A stretch of DNA of 17,047 bases from JBBKWJ01 sp037968895 (GCA_037968895.1 JBBKWJ010000297.1:1-17047), one strand, 5' to 3'; shown: positions 7,229-13,934, numbered from the stretch's first letter. Program-made: numbers and translations. Notes: a model not told the origin generated them from the sequence alone.

Positions 7229-7232
7229 TCAA
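7204..7232 (-). promoter_or_regulatory. Promoter of flavin reductase (and perhaps baeRF-1)
   Basis: On the minus strand there is a -35 TTGAAA (7232-7227), a 17-nt spacer and a -10 TAAGAT (7209-7204). The predicted start is near 7197, leaving a leader of about 20 nt with CAGGA before the ATG at 7175. Both boxes overlap the divergent marR promoter. Confidence 0.7.
7211..7232. promoter_or_regulatory. Near-perfect 22-bp palindrome, probable MarR operator
   Basis: The left arm is TTGATATATA and the right arm TATATTTCAA, separated by AC, with a single mismatched pair (fifth base from each end). It sits in the shared gap of flavin reductase and marR-1. It covers the -10 of the plus promoter and the -35 of the minus promoter. 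Its size and AT-richness fit a MarR dimer site; binding is inferred. Confidence 0.7.
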
Positions 7233-7262
7233 ATGTAGTTTCAGAGTAGAAGAAGGTGGCAA

Positions 7263-7799
7263 GTGACCGATCGCGTGGACAACATCCTCGAAGAGTGGAC
7301 CCAACACCGACCAGACCTCGACACCTCCGCACTCGCAGTTGTGGCCCGTGTGCTGCGGGCGTCGCGCCACCTTCAGGCGGAACTCGACTCCGTCGCTGCC
7401 GCCTATGGACTGAGCCACCAGGGTGATCTCGATGTGCTCACCGAGCTCTACCGCGCCAAACCAGACCGTGGACTCAGACCCACCGAACTCGCGAAGGCGC
7501 TACTCCTCACAGGGGGAGGAATGACGGTTCGGCTACATCGCCTGCAAAAGGCCGGATTGGTCAACCGTCAACCAAACCCAAACGACGGGCGAGGGGTGCT
7601 CGTGCAACTCACGCCAACCGGCACCCTCCTAGTTGAGCACGCCCTCCCCATCGTGCTCGCGGCACAAAACAAGAGCATCGCCAGTCTCAAGCCTGTCGAA
7701 CGCCAGCAACTGTCCGGGCTACTGCGAACCATCCTCGAGAGCCTCGGCGATACTCCCCCATTCAAACCCCCGATCACCATCCAAGGAGACAGCACCTGA
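7263..7799 (+). CDS. MarR family transcriptional regulator (first copy)
   Basis: A 178-residue winged-helix regulator. The N-terminal helices (about 1-50) include VARVLRASRHLQAELDSVAAAYGLS. The winged helix follows: DLDVLTELYRA, LRPTELAKALLLTGGGMTVRLHRLQKAGLV (split, about 75-105), and the wing with RQPNPNDGRGVLVQLTPTG. The NPNDGRGVLVQLT wing carries the family's D-R signature. The C-terminal helix supplies the dimer interface. I see no cysteine, so a thiol-oxidation switch is unlikely here. The gene starts at a GTG (7263) with AGAAGG upstream. It is divergent from flavin reductase and leads straight into the hibernation factor gene, suggesting one transcript. The target is most likely the 22-bp palindrome at 7211-7232. 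Confidence 0.92.
   Translation: MTDRVDNILEEWTQHRPDLDTSALAVVARVLRASRHLQAELDSVAAAYGLSHQGDLDVLTELYRAKPDRGLRPTELAKALLLTGGGMTVRLHRLQKAGLVNRQPNPNDGRGVLVQLTPTGTLLVEHALPIVLAAQNKSIASLKPVERQQLSGLLRTILESLGDTPPFKPPITIQGDST
7783..7798 (+). promoter_or_regulatory. AAGGAG with possible CTG start overlapping the marR stop
   Basis: AAGGAG (7783-7788) is followed after 7 nt by CTG (7796-7798), which overlaps the TGA of marR-1 as CTGA. The CTG is in frame with the hibernation factor 26 codons later, with no stop between. It looks like an ATGA-type coupling junction whose A is C. It may be a rare CTG start or a lost ATG. Confidence 0.35.
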
Positions 7800-7873
7800 A
7801 TACCCCGAACGCCTCAATAGACCTGCAGTTCGACAGCACAACGTTCACGACGGACAAGAAAGCGACATACACA

Positions 7874-8224
7874 ATGAAGATCCAAGTCAACACAGACAGC
7901 AGCGTCGAGGGCAGTGATGCCCACGCCCTGACAGTCGAAACCACGATCCACTCAGCGCTTGACCGCTACGGCGACCGACTCACCCGGGTCGAGGCTTACC
8001 TCAGTAGCGACGACAACGCCGAGGACAAGAGCCACCCAGGAATCCAATGCCTGCTCGAAGCACGTCCGCCAGGCATGGACCCTGTCGTCGTCACTGGTTC
8101 TGGTGACACAATCGAGCGTGCGTGCCACGACGCGACCCACAAGATGCAGAGTCTGCTGGACAGCACATTCGGTCGCATCGATTCACGCGATGAAAACGCG
8201 ACCATCCGACAAAACCGTCCCTGA
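7874..8224 (+). CDS. Short ribosome hibernation promoting factor (HPF/RaiA family)
   Basis: This small protein should bind the decoding region of the 30S subunit and keep idle ribosomes intact. It has 116 residues in the conserved start. The family opening MKIQVNTDSSVEG is clear, then helix one (VETTIHSALDRYGDRLTRVEAYL, split at 22-44), strands with CLLEARPPGMDPVVVTG, and helix two (IERACHDATHKMQSLLDSTFGRI). There is no C-terminal dimerisation domain, so it is the short type. The last 12 or so residues are polar. The ATG at 7874 matches the family start but has only a weak ribosome site; an upstream CTG with AAGGAG is an alternative giving 26 more residues. It follows marR-1 by 74 nt and converges with the second baeRF gene, 14 nt apart. 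Confidence 0.88.
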   Translation: MKIQVNTDSSVEGSDAHALTVETTIHSALDRYGDRLTRVEAYLSSDDNAEDKSHPGIQCLLEARPPGMDPVVVTGSGDTIERACHDATHKMQSLLDSTFGRIDSRDENATIRQNRP

Positions 8225-8238
8225 GCCCCTAGCAATCA

Positions 8239-9285
8239 TCACTTGCCGAGTTGGGCTCGCGAAAGCACTGCTGTGTTGTCCTCTGGTCCGGTCGCTCCGG
8301 TTGTCGGAATGATATGAATCGTGCTATCTGACATAACGGCGGCCCGGATCGCAGCGTCGACTAGCCGGGCATGCTGGTCGTAGCCCGATCGGGACTCCAG
8401 AGAGAGCTGCCGAGGTTCTTGCCCAATCCAAATGCGTCGCTGGTCAGCAGGGTTGTCGTGAATGAGAAGCACATCAGCGCGTTGCTCTCGCAACGCCGCG
8501 ATGGTGTCGGCGGTCCCGTCGACGGCAGCGGAGTGAGAAGCCAAGAACCGGAGCTCACGCAGGAACCCGACGGTTGTTCGAGCAGTTGTGTCTGACACAT
8601 GGCGAACGGCCGCGTCCGCGAGGTCATCCACGCTTGACGGGCCGGGCTCCGCGACGACGCGGCATCCGATAGAAACAACCTTGGCAAGTTCGTCAGCAAG
8701 GCGCCGGGTCGCGAACGGGACCCCGGCAACCAGTATCAGGCGGGCATGCGTCGCTTCGGCAACCGTCGCGATCGGCGTCGCCAGGTCATGGAGTGCACCG
8801 TCGATCGAATCCAGTCGGGTGTAGCCGTCGGGGCCAAATGTTGCGATGTCGGCGCCGGAGTCGTCGATTGTGACAACGAGATGCGGGACTCTGCGCTGAT
8901 GCCATTCGAGAAGTGGCGCGGCGTATGGAAGTGTGTCGATGGTCGCGGTGTCAACCGAGGGCGGCTCTTGCCCGTAGTCGACGACGGTAGTCGCATCAGC
9001 CGCAGCGAGAACCGCCACCGCGGCTGCATCGTCGGGAGCGGGCAGTGCCAGCCTGGCGTCGATTGCGGCAAGCGTCTCGGGTCCAGCGCCGTGCGACTCG
9101 AGATCTGACCGTAGCACTGACCAACGCCCGGCTGTGTTGGCGTCCGCGTCGGCAAGCATGGGGCGGATCGCAAGAAACACAGAAACATAGGGGCCGGGGT
9201 GCTCATAGAGCAGGCGTAGTCGCTCAGCTGCAGTAAGGGCCTCTGGAAGGTCGAGTTCATCGATTGGCGTGTTGACGTCTGGCAT
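8239..9285 (-). CDS. baeRF-family eRF1/Pelota-like protein, GGW loop deleted
   Basis: A 348-residue paralogue of the protein at 5573-6571. The N-terminal domain reads LRLLYEHPGPYVSVFL (23-38). The central domain has the same strands: PHLVVTIDDSGADIATF (134-150) and ARLILVAGVPFATRRLADEL (181-200). The C-terminal domain has RADVLLIHDNPADQRR and closes VMSDSTIHIIP. Measured from the shared APL block to the shared LILVAG block, it is about 26 residues shorter than its paralogue, and the GGWSQRR loop with its helix is absent. The frame is open throughout, so this is not a frameshift. The ATG at 9285 has AAAGGA just upstream. It is divergent from marR-2 and convergent with HPF. I infer a ribosome-linked role without the loop's chemistry. 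Confidence 0.78.
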   Translation of the reverse strand: MPDVNTPIDELDLPEALTAAERLRLLYEHPGPYVSVFLAIRPMLADADANTAGRWSVLRSDLESHGAGPETLAAIDARLALPAPDDAAAVAVLAAADATTVVDYGQEPPSVDTATIDTLPYAAPLLEWHQRRVPHLVVTIDDSGADIATFGPDGYTRLDSIDGALHDLATPIATVAEATHARLILVAGVPFATRRLADELAKVVSIGCRVVAEPGPSSVDDLADAAVRHVSDTTARTTVGFLRELRFLASHSAAVDGTADTIAALREQRADVLLIHDNPADQRRIWIGQEPRQLSLESRSGYDQHARLVDAAIRAAVMSDSTIHIIPTTGATGPEDNTAVLSRAQLGK

Positions 9286-9380
9286 CGTGTCCTTTCGTGT
9301 GGGTGATGTACTTCCACATTCTCACGCCTTGGCAAAGATGTCAAAAAGCTTAACTATTGTCCAATTTGATTATCGCCTAT

Positions 9381-9389
9381 TGTTATAGT
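9381..9389 (+). promoter_or_regulatory. Extended -10 of marR-2, leaderless
   Basis: TGTTATAGT is an extended -10 (TGn plus TATAGT at 9384-9389). The ATG at 9398 follows after 8 nt with no Shine-Dalgarno sequence. No good -35 sits at 16-18 nt, which fits an extended -10 promoter. A CTATTGT direct repeat (9354-9360 and 9377-9383, 23 bp apart) may be part of a regulator site. Confidence 0.5.
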
Positions 9390-9397
9390 CGTGTTTT

Positions 9398-9841
9398 ATG
9401 GAACAAAGTGAGCTTCGAGATCGGCTTGAGGTCGAACTGGCACGGTTACAGACGTGGATGAACGCGAATGATCGAGCGGCGGCTCTAGAACTCGGCGTCG
9501 GGTCCGCCGAAGATCTCCAAGTGATGCGCATGTTGCTACGCGATGGCCCCCAGAGAGTTGGGGTGCTAGCACAAGCCCAAGCGGCATCAACGGCCACAGC
9601 GAGCGCTCGGCTCGATCGCCTCGAAAAACGAGGACTCATCACGCGAGATCGGGTTCCCGGCGACCGGCGCGCTGTAGTGGCCACGCTAACCGATAAAGGA
9701 AACTTGGCCGCTAGAGCAAGCCGTTATCAGCGACTCGAACAACTTGAAGTAGTCGACTCGTGGGATGGTCTCGACCACCTTCAGGAGCTGGTTGGGTTGC
9801 TCACTGAGCCTGCAGCTGTCGATGCCGACTCGGCAAGCTGA
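9398..9841 (+). CDS. MarR family transcriptional regulator (second copy)
   Basis: A 147-residue winged-helix regulator. The core is RVGVLAQAQAASTATASARL (about 53-72), then DRLEKRGLITRDRVPGDRRA with the wing DRRAVVATLTDKG, the MarR D-R signature. It has no cysteine, so redox sensing through a thiol is not evident. It is only distantly similar to the first MarR. It is divergent from the second baeRF gene across 112 nt and is likely to regulate it and itself. Its ligand is unknown. After its stop, a strong hairpin separates it from the convergent PRC-barrel gene. A leaderless start fits the 8-nt distance between the -10 and the ATG. Confidence 0.88.
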   Translation: MEQSELRDRLEVELARLQTWMNANDRAAALELGVGSAEDLQVMRMLLRDGPQRVGVLAQAQAASTATASARLDRLEKRGLITRDRVPGDRRAVVATLTDKGNLAARASRYQRLEQLEVVDSWDGLDHLQELVGLLTEPAAVDADSAS

Positions 9842-9912
9842 GCGTCTTCACGCACACGCAGCGGCCGAAGAACGATTCTTCTATAACCCGCTCATAAAGC
9901 ATAACGTCACCG

Positions 9913-9954
9913 AAAAAACTTGATCGGGCTCCAGCCGTCAATGGCTGGAGCCCG
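9913..9954 (-). terminator. Strong intrinsic terminator for the minus-strand stress-gene run
   Basis: CGGGCTCCAGCC (9925-9936) and its exact complement (9943-9954) form a 12-bp stem with a 6-nt loop. On the minus strand it is followed by ATCAAG and a run of six T (9918-9913). It sits after the PRC-barrel gene (stop at 9981) and faces the convergent marR-2, which it may also help to end. Confidence 0.8.
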
Positions 9955-9980
9955 GTTAGTCGTCGGTTATGTTTGTCTGG

Positions 9981-10334
9981 CTAGATCATCATCCACGGGA
10001 CGTAGTAGGCCTCGACGTGGTCTCGATATGTCGGATCTTCGTCGACGTTCGACGCATCGACATAGTCGGGAGCATCTTTGATCTCGGACTTCGACAGGTC
10101 CAACCTGATCTTGCTCTCTTTGTGGTCGACCTCCGCGATCGCTCCGGCCGGGATTATTCGCTTCTTCTCCAGAATCCAGAAGCCTGTGTCGACCACAATA
10201 TGACTGCCATCGACCGCAGTTGATTCTTCGGTAACCTCGCCGATGCTGCCATCGGTTGCTTCGACGTCGTACCCGATGATTGCTGACTGAAGGTCTCGGC
10301 CAGCCTTATTTCGGTATGACCAGATTGTGCTCAT
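9981..10334 (-). CDS. PRC-barrel domain protein
   Basis: A 117-residue protein with one PRC-barrel. The strands are visible as IIGYDVEATDGSIGEVTEES (19-38), SHIVVDTGFWILEKKRIIP and AIAEVDHKESKIRLDLSKSEI. This fold occurs in ribosome maturation (RimM), photosynthetic reaction-centre subunits and many small stress-associated proteins; the last group fits best. The tail DHVEAYYVPWMMI is unusually aromatic. The ATG at 10334 has AAGGAG 7 nt before it. It lies 39 nt after the zinc-ribbon gene on the same strand and is followed by a strong terminator, so it is last in its transcript. Confidence 0.85.
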   Translation of the reverse strand: MSTIWSYRNKAGRDLQSAIIGYDVEATDGSIGEVTEESTAVDGSHIVVDTGFWILEKKRIIPAGAIAEVDHKESKIRLDLSKSEIKDAPDYVDASNVDEDPTYRDHVEAYYVPWMMI

Positions 10335-10373
10335 TTTGATCTCCTTAGCGAGTTGAGGTTTCTTAGATAGACA

Positions 10374-10760
10374 TCAAGGCTCTACCCCGTCGTCGACGCT
10401 CCCAAACTCGTCAGGAGTGCGGCCGGGTTCGTCGGCCCGGTCTAGGGCAAGTTCCGGAAGGACCGCTACGTCGGCTTCAGAGGCGTTTGGCCCGTAGCCG
10501 AGGATTAGCGTTCCACCTTTGCCGCAACTGGGGCAGTCGGCCCAGACGATCAAACTCATATCGGCTGCGTCGCTGGCACCTTCGAGGCGCCGGTAGCCGT
10601 CGACGGCAAACTGGCTTGCGACGGTTGACTGATCGCACTCTTTGCAGCGAATAGTTCCGTCGCTGTCCGCAATCAACTGGCCTCCGAAGCCAGCCCCTCG
10701 AAGATCTTCGAGAACATGAAGCAGAGTCGTGCCGCCGGTCGGCGTATTCGGTGTGTTCAT
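10374..10760 (-). CDS. Conserved hypothetical protein with four-cysteine zinc ribbon
   Basis: A 128-residue protein. Two CxxC pairs, CKEC (C39, C42) and CPSC (C76, C79), are placed as in a zinc ribbon. Between them is FAVDGYRRLEGASDAADM (51-68), a stretch I recall from unannotated actinobacterial proteins. The N-terminal half has HVLEDLRGAGFGGQL, a possible DNA- or protein-contact helix. The C-terminal tail is acidic. No enzymatic motif is visible and I will not assign a function. The ATG at 10760 has GGAG about 9 nt upstream. It lies between the PA2169-type gene and the PRC-barrel gene, probably in one operon. Confidence 0.75.
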   Translation of the reverse strand: MNTPNTPTGGTTLLHVLEDLRGAGFGGQLIADSDGTIRCKECDQSTVASQFAVDGYRRLEGASDAADMSLIVWADCPSCGKGGTLILGYGPNASEADVAVLPELALDRADEPGRTPDEFGSVDDGVEP

Positions 10761-10767
10761 AGCTGAT

Positions 10768-10795
10768 ATCTCCGATTCATTGTTGGGATCTCCGA
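10768..10795. repeat. Direct repeat ATCTCCGA, 20-bp period
   Basis: ATCTCCGA occurs at 10768-10775 and again at 10788-10795, in the 60-nt gap before the zinc-ribbon gene. The copy nearer the gene overlaps its GGAG ribosome site. It could be a two-site binding motif or chance. Confidence 0.35.
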
Positions 10796-10820
10796 GGGGC
10801 TGGATGCCGGTCTCGCTGCC

Positions 10821-11267
10821 TTAGCTCGTAGCGCTACGAAGTGTCGAGACCTCGTCGTGGGCGGCCTTCACATCTGCGTACTGACGCTGGACAGTGGTAC
10901 GCAAGTCAGGGGAAATATCCTGCTCGAGCGCTTCTTCGAAAACCTTCACCGCATAGTCCTCGCCTTGCTCAGCGGCGTCGAGAACACCATCAGGGTCCGA
11001 ACCGCTGAGGGTGTCCTTCACCGACATCCACATGCGGTGGATTGTCGCCTTAACAGAACCGTCTTCGTCAATGTCGTCTCCGTACCTGGCAGCCATCTGC
11101 TCAAGCTCAGAGGAGAAGCGGGCCCGCTGCATTGCGAAACGATCGAACATCGGGGCCAGGTCGGCACGGTTCGAATCGCGAAGTTTCTCGGCTGCATCGG
11201 AAAATCCCTTCGCACCGTCTTCAAGGATTTCGATGAGATTCTCGGTTACGTTCCGGTCGGTTGACAT
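10821..11267 (-). CDS. PA2169 family four-helix-bundle protein (DUF2383)
   Basis: A 148-residue, all-helical protein of the ferritin-like PA2169/DUF2383 type. Visible helices are NLIEILEDGAKGFSDAAEKL (10-29), LAPMFDRFAMQRARFSSEL (37-55), HRMWMSVKDTL, and the last pair with EQGEDYAVKVFEEAL and QYADVKAAHDEV. The acidic and histidine residues that could bind metal include E14, E105 and H135 regions, but I cannot confirm a metal site. Relatives sit in stress or envelope-associated gene sets. The ATG at 11267 has GAAGGA 7 nt upstream. It is first of the three-gene minus run and separated from the next upstream gene by 113 nt. Confidence 0.8.
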   Translation of the reverse strand: MSTDRNVTENLIEILEDGAKGFSDAAEKLRDSNRADLAPMFDRFAMQRARFSSELEQMAARYGDDIDEDGSVKATIHRMWMSVKDTLSGSDPDGVLDAAEQGEDYAVKVFEEALEQDISPDLRTTVQRQYADVKAAHDEVSTLRSATS

Positions 11268-11380
11268 AGTGAATCCTTCTTTCGTTTGGCGGAATTGGGG
11301 ACTACCCAGAAGTTCTGCCAGGTATGCATCGAAAGTGACTTTTTTTCGGCAAAAGATTTCTGCCGCACCGTCAGCCGTCG
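11268..11380. other. 113-bp gap before the PA2169-type gene
   Basis: It holds a 7-T run (11340-11346), an imperfectly placed stem CGGCA/TGCCG (11347-11365) and a palindrome CAGAAGTTCTG (11307-11317). I cannot name a convincing promoter. A start for the minus-strand stress genes must lie here if they are not read through from the phosphate operon. Confidence 0.4.
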
Positions 11381-13087
11381 TTATCGACTACCTGGCGTGG
11401 TGAAGGCAAGGCTCATGATTTCGTCACCACGCCATGTATGGCCCCGCATGTGGGCGGTGATCGTGTCACCGTTGTCGACGATTTCCAGCGTTGCGAACTG
11501 GCCGCCCGCACCGCTGGCACCTTCGCTGTAGGGGCCGCCCTTTACGCTTCCGGGACGGTCGAGTGCCGCTGCGTGGATCAGCGGGAACCCCGGATAGCCG
11601 TTCGTCGAGTAATCGGTGTTGGTCCCGTCGTCGATGGCGACCATGTGGGCATCTCCACTGATCATCAACAGGTTGTCGATCTCGTTGTTGGCGATGTGAT
11701 CGGCAAGCTCACGCCGTTCAATCGCGTACCCGCCCCAGTGATCAGCCCCATCCACCTCTTCTGCGACCCACGGCACGGGGTTGAGCCAAACCACGAGTTC
11801 GTGACTCTTCGATGAGGCGAGGAGCTCAGCCTTTAGCCATGCTTTCTGTTCGGCGCCCAGCATGCTGGGCGCGTCAGAGTTGTCGTCGTTTGCAAGGTTC
11901 CTGGCAGAGCGGGCGTCTGTGAGGATGTAACGAACACGGCCAACGGTGAATGCTTGATAGATCGCCGATTCATCACCTGTCAAACCGTAGCTGGGGACGT
12001 GTTCGCGGTAGGCCGCCATCGCGGCTTGACGGCTCGGCGAGTTGCCGTCGGAGTCATTGCCGCCATAGTCGTGGTCATCCCACATGTAGGCAACGGGCGT
12101 CTGTGCGTATAGCGCGGCCTGCGCTGGTAGCGAAAGCGTTAGGTCCATCACTTCTTGGTAACGGCCAAGGTCGTTGCGTCCGTTATCTCCGTAGTGAAGG
12201 TCACCTGCGATTAGGTAGAAGAGGGGGTCAAGCTCTCGGATCGTGTCGAAGATCTTCCCGTTTGACCCGATCCGCGCGCACGAGCCGATGGCGACCGTGT
12301 ACGACGCGGCGCCCTCCGGGAACGTTCGAAACTGACCTGTTCGCGTGGTGTCAAGCTCGCCGTCGATTTCGACTGCGTAATGGTACGTCGTGTCTGGGTC
12401 GAGTTCTGTGAGTTCGAAACCTACGACACGCCCCGACTCGTCGCGAGCATCGAGGAACACGGGGCTCGATAGGTCTGCCGATCTGGACAATGCGATACGG
12501 GCCGACGAGTACTTATCTATTGGATGAGCACGGACCTCTGCGCTCGTGGTCGTCACCGCTCCTGACCACACCCACTCCAACGTCGATTCAGGTAGCCGCT
12601 CCGTTGTCGAGTTCGGGTGCGTCGGACCCCAGAAATGGTCATAGACCTGCTGTCCTACCACAAACCCCGCGCCCGCCATTACGACCATCAATGCGATTCC
12701 AGCGACGGCACGCCGCGGCGACAGATCGGCAAGATCGATCAGCAGCCAGCAAGCTGCTGGGATGAGCAAAAGCGCTATCACGATCACGGCGTGGGTCGTG
12801 ATGAGTTGCCGCATCGCAAATGTCATGAGAGCGGTGCCTGCGAATGCGGCGAGGGCTCCGCCTACGATCTCCCACTTCAGTGCGACCAGAATGCTGATGA
12901 TGAACAACCCGGTGAAGACCGGTCGAATGTCAACGTCGAAGGCCGATCCTCCTGGCTTAAAATCGAGCCAACCGAAGCGATGCCCAGCAAAGCTCAAGAA
13001 GACGGCGAACAGCGCCACCGCCAAACCCGTTCGACGGAGCGCGTCTATGGTCGGAGCGGCGAGTTTGAGAAGGGGCACAGACTCCAT
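11381..13087 (-). CDS. PhoD-type alkaline phosphatase fused to an N-terminal five-helix membrane domain
   Basis: A 568-residue phosphodiesterase/phosphomonoesterase of the PhoD family. The first 150 residues form about five membrane helices (roughly 18-34, 55-71, 73-91, 98-119, 128-146) instead of the usual Tat signal. A fibronectin-like PhoD N-domain follows (about 165-258). The metallophosphatase domain (265-560) has GSC (268-270), GDLHYGDNG (295-303), WDDHDYGGND (336-345) and GDAHM (478-482), all metal-site motifs. The catalytic domain therefore should be membrane-anchored, outside the cell. The ATG at 13087 is 4 nt after the PPK2 stop, with no clear Shine-Dalgarno, suggesting coupling. 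It is last in the phosphate operon and may release phosphate for the polyphosphate enzyme before it. Confidence 0.88.
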   Translation of the reverse strand: MESVPLLKLAAPTIDALRRTGLAVALFAVFLSFAGHRFGWLDFKPGGSAFDVDIRPVFTGLFIISILVALKWEIVGGALAAFAGTALMTFAMRQLITTHAVIVIALLLIPAACWLLIDLADLSPRRAVAGIALMVVMAGAGFVVGQQVYDHFWGPTHPNSTTERLPESTLEWVWSGAVTTTSAEVRAHPIDKYSSARIALSRSADLSSPVFLDARDESGRVVGFELTELDPDTTYHYAVEIDGELDTTRTGQFRTFPEGAASYTVAIGSCARIGSNGKIFDTIRELDPLFYLIAGDLHYGDNGRNDLGRYQEVMDLTLSLPAQAALYAQTPVAYMWDDHDYGGNDSDGNSPSRQAAMAAYREHVPSYGLTGDESAIYQAFTVGRVRYILTDARSARNLANDDNSDAPSMLGAEQKAWLKAELLASSKSHELVVWLNPVPWVAEEVDGADHWGGYAIERRELADHIANNEIDNLLMISGDAHMVAIDDGTNTDYSTNGYPGFPLIHAAALDRPGSVKGGPYSEGASGAGGQFATLEIVDNGDTITAHMRGHTWRGDEIMSLAFTTPGSR

Positions 13088-13091
13088 CTAA

Positions 13092-13934
13092 TCAGTTTGG
13101 TGGTTCGAGTTGGCGGCGCAGATCGTCAAGGTCGAAGTCGGGCTGTGGGTACGAGGCGCCGATCGAATCGAAGGTGGCGAGGAGAATCTTCGCGATAATC
13201 CAATTGCGATACCACTTGTGGTCGGCCGGGATCACGTACCAAGGCGCGTTGTCCGTAGAAGTTTGTCCGACGACGCGTCCGTAGGCGGCCTGGAAATCGT
13301 TCCAACGACGGCGTGTCTCTATATCGGCTTCGGAGAACTTCCACCGTTTGTCATCACGTCGAAGCCGGCGTAGAAATCGTTCGCGCTGCTCATCGAACGA
13401 GATGTGCGTCAGGCACTTGACGATGGTTACTCCCTGTTCGACCAGATCGGCCTCGAATTGGTTGATCTCGTCGATTCTGCGATCAATGTCGTCCTCTGCG
13501 TCCGGTTCGAGGACCGCTGGAACAATGGCGTCTTCGTAGTACGAACGATCGAAGACTGCCACTTGTCCCGGTTTCGGAAGGTTCTGTCGAAAACGTTCGA
13601 GGAAATGCTGATTCGCTTCCTCCTCCGTAGGTTTCTGGTATGAAGAAACCCTCACGCCACCCGGGTTCATCGCGATCACTACATGTTTGATGGTGCCGCT
13701 TTTTCCGCTGCAATCAAGCCCTTGGAGTATGAGCAAGACCGAACGTTGTTCCTCGGCAAAGAGTAGTTCGTGCGCGTCGAACAGCTCTTCGTGCATGGCC
13801 TCGAGTTCGTCCTCCGCTTCGGACTCAGACCCATCAAAAAGCGGCGTCGATGCGGTGGCATAGCCCGCGAGATTCACCGTCCCTTCCACGGGCCGGGCTC
13901 TAAATTCGGCGTCGAGTTCGGTCAGGTCGGTCAT
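13092..13934 (-). CDS. Polyphosphate kinase 2 family protein (PPK2)
   Basis: PPK2 enzymes move phosphate between polyphosphate and nucleotides, usually in the direction of NDP or NMP phosphorylation. The single domain is 280 residues. Walker A is GLDCSGKSG (72-80), the lid-region lead is KHVVIAMNPGGVRV, and Walker B is VFDRSYYED (127-135). The C-terminal block PADHKWYRNWIIAKIL is the family hallmark. The single-domain length excludes the two-domain class II. Class I versus III cannot be settled by eye. The ATG at 13934 overlaps the lipid kinase stop (ATGA) with GAGAGAG upstream, so it is in the phosphate operon. Confidence 0.9.
   Translation of the reverse strand: MTDLTELDAEFRARPVEGTVNLAGYATASTPLFDGSESEAEDELEAMHEELFDAHELLFAEEQRSVLLILQGLDCSGKSGTIKHVVIAMNPGGVRVSSYQKPTEEEANQHFLERFRQNLPKPGQVAVFDRSYYEDAIVPAVLEPDAEDDIDRRIDEINQFEADLVEQGVTIVKCLTHISFDEQRERFLRRLRRDDKRWKFSEADIETRRRWNDFQAAYGRVVGQTSTDNAPWYVIPADHKWYRNWIIAKILLATFDSIGASYPQPDFDLDDLRRQLEPPN

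Noticed and set aside
7176..7418. N-terminal extension of flavin reductase to an ATG at 7418
   Set aside because: It would run across the promoters and into marR-1, and the extra residues do not look like the family.
8223..8258. Inverted repeat GAGCCC/GGGCTC between HPF and baeRF-2
   Set aside because: Six-base arms with a 24-nt loop and no T-run on either strand; not a credible terminator.
8760..8920. Idea that baeRF-2 lost its GGW loop by frameshift
   Set aside because: The frame remains open and conserved strands on both sides are in the same frame, so it is an in-frame loss.
11340..11365. T-run plus CGGCA/TGCCG hairpin after the membrane PhoD gene
   Set aside because: On the minus strand the hairpin is followed by A, not T; on the plus strand the T-run precedes the hairpin. 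Wrong order for an intrinsic terminator either way.
12617..13198. Plus-strand frame of 193 codons over the PhoD membrane domain and PPK2 end
   Set aside because: Composition is Arg/Glu/Ser-rich without motifs, and it lies antisense to two well-supported genes.
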